A stretch of 8,985 nt of DNA from Butyrivibrio sp. (lineage in GTDB: Bacteria; Bacillota_A; Clostridia; Lachnospirales; Lachnospiraceae): NCBI RefSeq assembly GCF_024699075.1, contig NZ_JAILQF010000035.1, positions 1 through 8,985 on the forward strand, read 5' to 3'. The notes below the pieces were generated by a model. The model had not been told where the DNA came from. It searched no databases and saw only the letters and a list, made by a program, of their open reading frames with translations. Position 1 is the first letter of the stretch, and each line of letters opens with the position of its first letter. A program made the position numbers and the translations under genes. Positions 6,477 to 8,985 of this stretch are shown one piece after another.

Positions 6477-6571
6477 GTGACAGTTTGAACTGTCACTATA
6501 ATCCTTGGTCTGCTTAATGACTACTTTATCTGTAGTCAAGCAGATCAAGGATATTTGTGCGCTTGGCGCAC
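6477..6571. other. Three consecutive hairpins in the IS 3' tail
   Basis: Hairpin one is a near-perfect 20-base palindrome, GTGACAGTT (6477-6485) and AACTGTCAC (6488-6496). Hairpin two spans 6501-6552, with ATCCTTG, TCTGCTT and GACTAC all finding their complements around a TTTATCT loop and one AAT bulge. Hairpin three is GTGCGC (6557-6562) and GCGCAC (6566-6571) with a TTG loop. With the terminator at 6410 this makes four structures in the 246 bases between the orfB stop and the left end, a stretch that has no coding potential. Confidence 0.6.
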
Positions 6572-6615
6572 TTTATTCAAGGTCAGTAGCCTCTGGATTC
6601 ATTTCTATTCTTTTG

Positions 6616-7581
6616 TTAAGCTGCCCATTTAGCTTTATACTTCTGGATACGCTTATTCTCAGGAATGGGATAATCAGTAGGCTTATCTGTAAGCATTGCT
6701 TCATTACGTACCTGGGCAGGCGTCTTTCCACCGAATCTTTCCTGTGGCCTTTCGTTGGTATAAAAGTACATGTATTTCTCTATGGCGTTCCTTAGTGAAG
6801 TTTCATCAGTTATATCAAACATGCAGTACATTTCAGTCTTGATGATGCCCCAGAATCCTTCAGTCGGTCCATTATCTATGCAGTGTCCTACTCGAGACAT
6901 TGACTGTTCCATTCCTTGTTCTTGTAACTTCATTTTAAAGACTTTACTGGTGTACTGAAATCCACGATCTGAATGAAAAAGTGGGGCGGCATCAGGATTT
7001 TCAGCTATTGCTTTGTCAAACGTTTTAAATACGAGTGCATTATCATTTCTTGTACTGATAACATAAGATACCGGCGTTCTGTCATAAAGATCAAGGATGG
7101 CACTCAGATACAGTTTCTTATTAGCTTCAGGGATCTTAAACTCAGTAACATCAGTTGTCCATTTTTCATTAGGTTTGTTTGCGTGAAAGTCTCTTTTGAG
7201 CGTGTTCTCTGCAACAGTTTCTGGAGTTGAAGGTTCATACTTCTTTCTTTTCGCACGAATAATCGCATGAACTCCAATAGCCTTCATGATCCTGTGTATG
7301 CGCTTAACTTTATAATCAGTCCCATTGAAGTGGTTAATCCAGAGAGTCATCCGTCTGTATCCAAGGATATGACCAAAGCGATCATCGTATTCTCTGATAA
7401 GCTCAGCAATTCTATGGTCTTCCAATTCTTGTTCTGGAACTTCTCTGTGAAACCATTTGTAATAAGCTGCGTGTGATACACCCAGCGTCTTACACATCCA
7501 GTTTATGCTCCAATGCTTTTCTTTATAGAAAGATTGTATTGTTGTATATTTACACTCTGATCTGGTTCTGCCGAGTCTCAC
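6616..7581 (-). CDS. IS3-family transposase OrfB (DDE integrase domain)
   Basis: The 321-residue frame carries the catalytic part of the transposase. An N-terminal helix-turn-helix (about 23-45, WSINWMCKTLGVSHAAYYKW) is followed by the HTH_21-like linker (about 58-112). The RNase-H-like core has D144 in WTTDVTEF, D205 in FHSDRGFQY and E241 in GPTEGFWG. That is the D,D(35)E spacing, with K248 seven residues after the glutamate, as is normal for IS3. The C-terminal block YTNERPQERFGGKTPAQVR is also standard. The nominal start is a GTG at 7581 that overlaps the orfA TGA (GTGA). The protein is more likely made mainly as an OrfAB fusion by -1 frameshifting at 7608-7602, which would give about 546 residues. 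No truncation is seen. Confidence 0.95.
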   Translation of the reverse strand: MRLGRTRSECKYTTIQSFYKEKHWSINWMCKTLGVSHAAYYKWFHREVPEQELEDHRIAELIREYDDRFGHILGYRRMTLWINHFNGTDYKVKRIHRIMKAIGVHAIIRAKRKKYEPSTPETVAENTLKRDFHANKPNEKWTTDVTEFKIPEANKKLYLSAILDLYDRTPVSYVISTRNDNALVFKTFDKAIAENPDAAPLFHSDRGFQYTSKVFKMKLQEQGMEQSMSRVGHCIDNGPTEGFWGIIKTEMYCMFDITDETSLRNAIEKYMYFYTNERPQERFGGKTPAQVRNEAMLTDKPTDYPIPENKRIQKYKAKWAA

Positions 7582-8255
7582 ATCCTTTCCAGTTCTCTCA
7601 CTTTTTTTAACAGTTCAACTGCCATATCCCTTTCCTGGAGCTGCCTCTTAAGACGTAGATTTTCCCGGCGTAGACGGTCCAGTTCATCGATTTCATCATC
7701 CGTTTTGTGATGCCCTCGCTTGTCAACAAGAGCATCCTCCCCATTTGCATCATATTTCCTCACCCAGCTATAGACCTGAGCATATGAAACATCATACAAA
7801 GAAGCCGTGCCTTTGTAGTCACGATTATGTTCGATACAATATTTAACAATTTCCTTGCGTTCTTCGATAGTGGTTTTCCTTCGTGCTTCTGCCATATAGA
7901 CCTCCCGCTTAGGATCATAGTCTTTAAGCTCTCTATTGGCATTATACTCTGAAATCCAGTGTCGCAGGGTACTTCGATCAGATATTCCAAATTTCGCGGT
8001 ACATTCCATTACGGATAATTCGCCTTTTATAACTGCTTCTACGCAGGATATCTTAAACTCCCGGCCATATTTCTTATTACCAGTGTTTTTTATAAATGCG
8101 TCTGCTCCATGGTGTCGATAAGCGGCAACCCAATCTCTAAGTGCGGTACGACTAATACCATTATCATTGGCAATTGAATTATATGACCCATTACCATTAA
8201 GATATTCATTTACTCTGTCAATCATCCACTCTACGGAGTGTTTCCTTTTACCCAT
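7578..8255 (-). CDS. IS3-family transposase OrfA (DNA-binding, three HTH units)
   Basis: The 225-residue protein supplies sequence recognition for the transposase. Three helix-turn-helix units are visible: about 24-50 (SYNSIANDNGISRTALRDW), 80-107 (SVMECTAKFGISDRSTLRHW) and 145-172 (DYKGTASLYDVSYAQVYSW). A leucine-zipper coiled coil follows at about 188-222 (LDRLRRENLRLKRQLQERD), used for multimerisation in this family. It is longer than the roughly 100-residue OrfA of IS3 itself and nearer the IS150 type. The ATG at 8255 has AGGGGG at 8268-8263, 7 bases upstream, and that site lies in the arm of a hairpin. The last codons contain the slippery A7. Confidence 0.93.
   Translation of the reverse strand: MGKRKHSVEWMIDRVNEYLNGNGSYNSIANDNGISRTALRDWVAAYRHHGADAFIKNTGNKKYGREFKISCVEAVIKGELSVMECTAKFGISDRSTLRHWISEYNANRELKDYDPKREVYMAEARRKTTIEERKEIVKYCIEHNRDYKGTASLYDVSYAQVYSWVRKYDANGEDALVDKRGHHKTDDEIDELDRLRRENLRLKRQLQERDMAVELLKKVRELERM
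7602..7608 (-). promoter_or_regulatory. Slippery A7 run for -1 programmed frameshifting (orfA to orfB)
   Basis: Near the end of orfA the codons TTA AAA AAA GTG contain seven A's (7608-7602, minus strand), positioned as A AAA AAA in the zero frame. A one-base backward slip gives AGT GAG AGA ACT and continues without a stop into the orfB frame. The fusion would read through residues LLKKSERTGKD before the OrfB start. I found no strong downstream stem. Confidence 0.75.
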
Positions 8256-8263
8256 AAAAAATC

Positions 8264-8307
8264 CCCCTAAAACAGACTTTGGTTATTTCCATTGTCTACT
8301 TTAGGGG
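8264..8307 (-). promoter_or_regulatory. Hairpin sequestering the orfA ribosome binding site
   Basis: In minus-strand RNA, CCCCUAAAGUAGAC (8307-8294), part of the IS end, pairs over all 14 positions (two G-U wobbles) with GUCUGUUUUAGGGG (8277-8264). The 3' arm contains most of the AGGGGG ribosome binding site of orfA, and six U's precede the ATG. A transcript entering from outside the IS would form this hairpin, hiding the site and possibly terminating. A transcript starting inside the IS end would lack the 5' arm. Confidence 0.7.
8278..8301 (-). repeat. Right terminal inverted repeat of the IS
   Basis: Read from outside on the minus strand it begins AAGTAGACAATGG and continues AAATAACCAAA, matching 6374-6397 at 18 of 24 positions. 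Upstream of this core the end continues as TGATTCCCCTA from 8312, which takes part in the ribosome-site hairpin. Confidence 0.65.
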
Positions 8308-8426
8308 AATCATATCAGAATCTTGACGCAGAGGTTTTTTATTACTTTTTATTGCTATTGTCTGGTGTTTTTTATGAGCTGTTTATACTGTTTTTGCGCT
8401 TTTTATGCCGGATGAGCACCGCCGCA

Positions 8427-8516
8427 TTTTGTGATGTATGTCTATTTTTATGCGGTTTGCGCATGCCTGTATTTTGGTGATATGTGTCCTGTTTTTTTAT
8501 GCAGTGTGCGCCCTGT
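8427..8516 (+). repeat. Degenerate tandem duplication, unit about 45 bases
   Basis: Units 8427-8470 and 8472-8516 align with small gaps. Both run from TTTTG(G)TGAT through a T-run, ATGC and TGCGC to CCTGT. The second unit overlaps the end of the DnaJ-like reading frame. The whole spacer 8313-8496 is T-rich on the plus strand, with several TTTTTATG repeats. A 62-codon plus-strand frame here starts inside the IS end and is not credible. Confidence 0.4.
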
Positions 8517-8985
8517 CGGCGGTTCTCTCGTTATAGAGCGTCTCAAATTCACGGAGTTTGCGGATCTCCGCATCAGTCAGGTCTTTGGGAACCTGGATCT
8601 GGACAGTGACGTAGAGATCACCGGGCGGTGCACTGCTCTTTTCGGCATGAATTCCCTTACCGCGGATACGAATCTTCTTTCCTGCATCCGTGCCTTTGGG
8701 AATCTTGCAGACGATCTTTTTGCCGTTGGGCAGACGGACCTCCGCCTAGCCGCCGAGGACGGCTGTCATGAAAGGAACGCTCGCTGTCGCGTAGATATCC
8801 TGTCCTTTTCTGGTAAATTCCCTGCTCTCCTCAACGGTGACTTTGAGCAGAACGTCGCCCTTGCGGCTGCCGTCTGCGGACATGTGTCCCTTGCCGCGAA
8901 GTCGGACAGACTTGCCGTTGTCGATGCCGGCCGGGATATGGACGCGCAGAGTCTGTGTGCCGCTGCCGTCCGCTTTCTGCAGGCG
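8497..8985 (-). pseudogene. DnaJ/CbpA-type chaperone C-terminal fragment with internal TAG
   Basis: Reading from the right edge gives 79 codons, a TAG at 8748-8746, then 82 more codons in the same frame to TAA at 8499-8497. The protein is the DnaJ C-terminal substrate-binding region. LRVHIPAGIDNGKSVRLRGKG and KGDVLLKVTV belong to subdomain I. FMTAVLGG, then stop, then AEVRLPNGKK, KIPKGTDAGKKIRIRGKG and PGDLYVTVQIQVPKDLT belong to subdomain II. In intact family members the stop position is the glutamate of GGEAEV, so a GAG to TAG change is the simplest explanation. No CxxCxGxG zinc motif is in view. The J domain lies beyond the edge. The fragment is GC-rich (one line counted by hand, 8881-8940, is 37 of 60) against a clearly AT-rich neighbourhood. 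Confidence 0.8.

Larger units (their letters stand above)
6370..8312 (-). mobile_element. IS3-family insertion sequence (IS150-like), about 1.94 kb
   Basis: Two overlapping transposase frames, a -1 slippery site and terminal inverted repeats define the element. Inside the right end AAGTAGA at 8301-8295 (minus strand) mirrors AAGTAGA at 6374-6380, and the two ends agree at 18 of 24 positions. IS3-family ends usually start with TG: TGTC at 6370 on the left and TGATTCCCC from 8312 on the right fit, but lengths outside the shared core differ, so the exact limits are uncertain by about ten bases. No clean target duplication is seen. All transposase motifs are intact, so the copy could be active. 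It lies in the short gap after HU and faces it. Confidence 0.75.

Noticed and set aside
6363..8307. AGGGG at 6363-6367 and 8303-8307 as a 5-base target duplication of the IS
   Set aside because: The right copy is part of the 14-base hairpin with the orfA ribosome site and so looks internal to the IS. Using it as the boundary also leaves the two ends unequal.
8292..8480. 62-codon hydrophobic plus-strand frame at the IS right end
   Set aside because: It starts inside the IS terminal repeat, its hydrophobicity comes from T-rich DNA, and no ribosome binding site is seen.

Overview
The window looks like chromosome of a low-to-mid-GC Firmicute, most likely a Lachnospiraceae of the Butyrivibrio/Pseudobutyrivibrio kind. 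This is inferred from the purine-rich Shine-Dalgarno sites, the A+T-rich spacers, the protein flavour (DUF3048 lipoprotein, HU, SPL-type radical SAM enzyme) and a dense hairpin repeat of a type I associate with that family. No rRNA, tRNA or CRISPR array is visible.

Layout, left to right. A membrane protein gene on the minus strand runs off the left edge (1-277). A 227-base repeat-like element made of consecutive hairpins (397-623) separates it from yggS, the PLP-homeostasis gene (minus, 638-1336). The divergent spacer 1337-1613 holds two copies of a 25-base module, a hairpin, an extended -10 promoter for yggS and a good sigma-A-type promoter for the plus-strand lipoprotein gene (DUF3048, 1614-2765). 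A strong, probably bidirectional terminator (2791-2825) ends that gene and the convergent minus-strand operon.

That operon (5590 to 2881) is the most interesting metabolic unit. Its first gene is a nucleoside phosphorylase/MTA-SAH-nucleosidase-fold protein with an extra helical C-terminal region. It overlaps the next gene, a spore-photoproduct-lyase-family radical SAM protein, and a short-chain dehydrogenase follows 26 bases later. A nucleosidase coupled to a radical SAM enzyme suggests removal of 5'-deoxyadenosine, the inhibitory by-product of radical SAM chemistry. The radical SAM protein keeps the CX3CX2C cluster motif and both nearby tyrosines, but its candidate catalytic cysteine is displaced. 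Its substrate may therefore not be spore photoproduct.

A 455-base spacer leads to an HU gene (plus, 6046-6330) with a clear promoter. About 40 bases past HU lies an IS3-family element (about 6370-8312, transposase on the minus strand). It has orfA and orfB, an A7 slippery run for -1 frameshifting, terminal inverted repeats, a hairpin that would bury the orfA ribosome binding site in read-through transcripts, and an unusually long structured 3' tail.

Right of the IS the sequence changes. After a T-rich spacer with a degenerate tandem repeat there is a visibly GC-rich fragment encoding the C-terminal part of a DnaJ/CbpA-type chaperone, interrupted by an in-frame TAG. Its composition differs so much from the rest that transfer, IS-mediated rearrangement or an assembly join should be considered.
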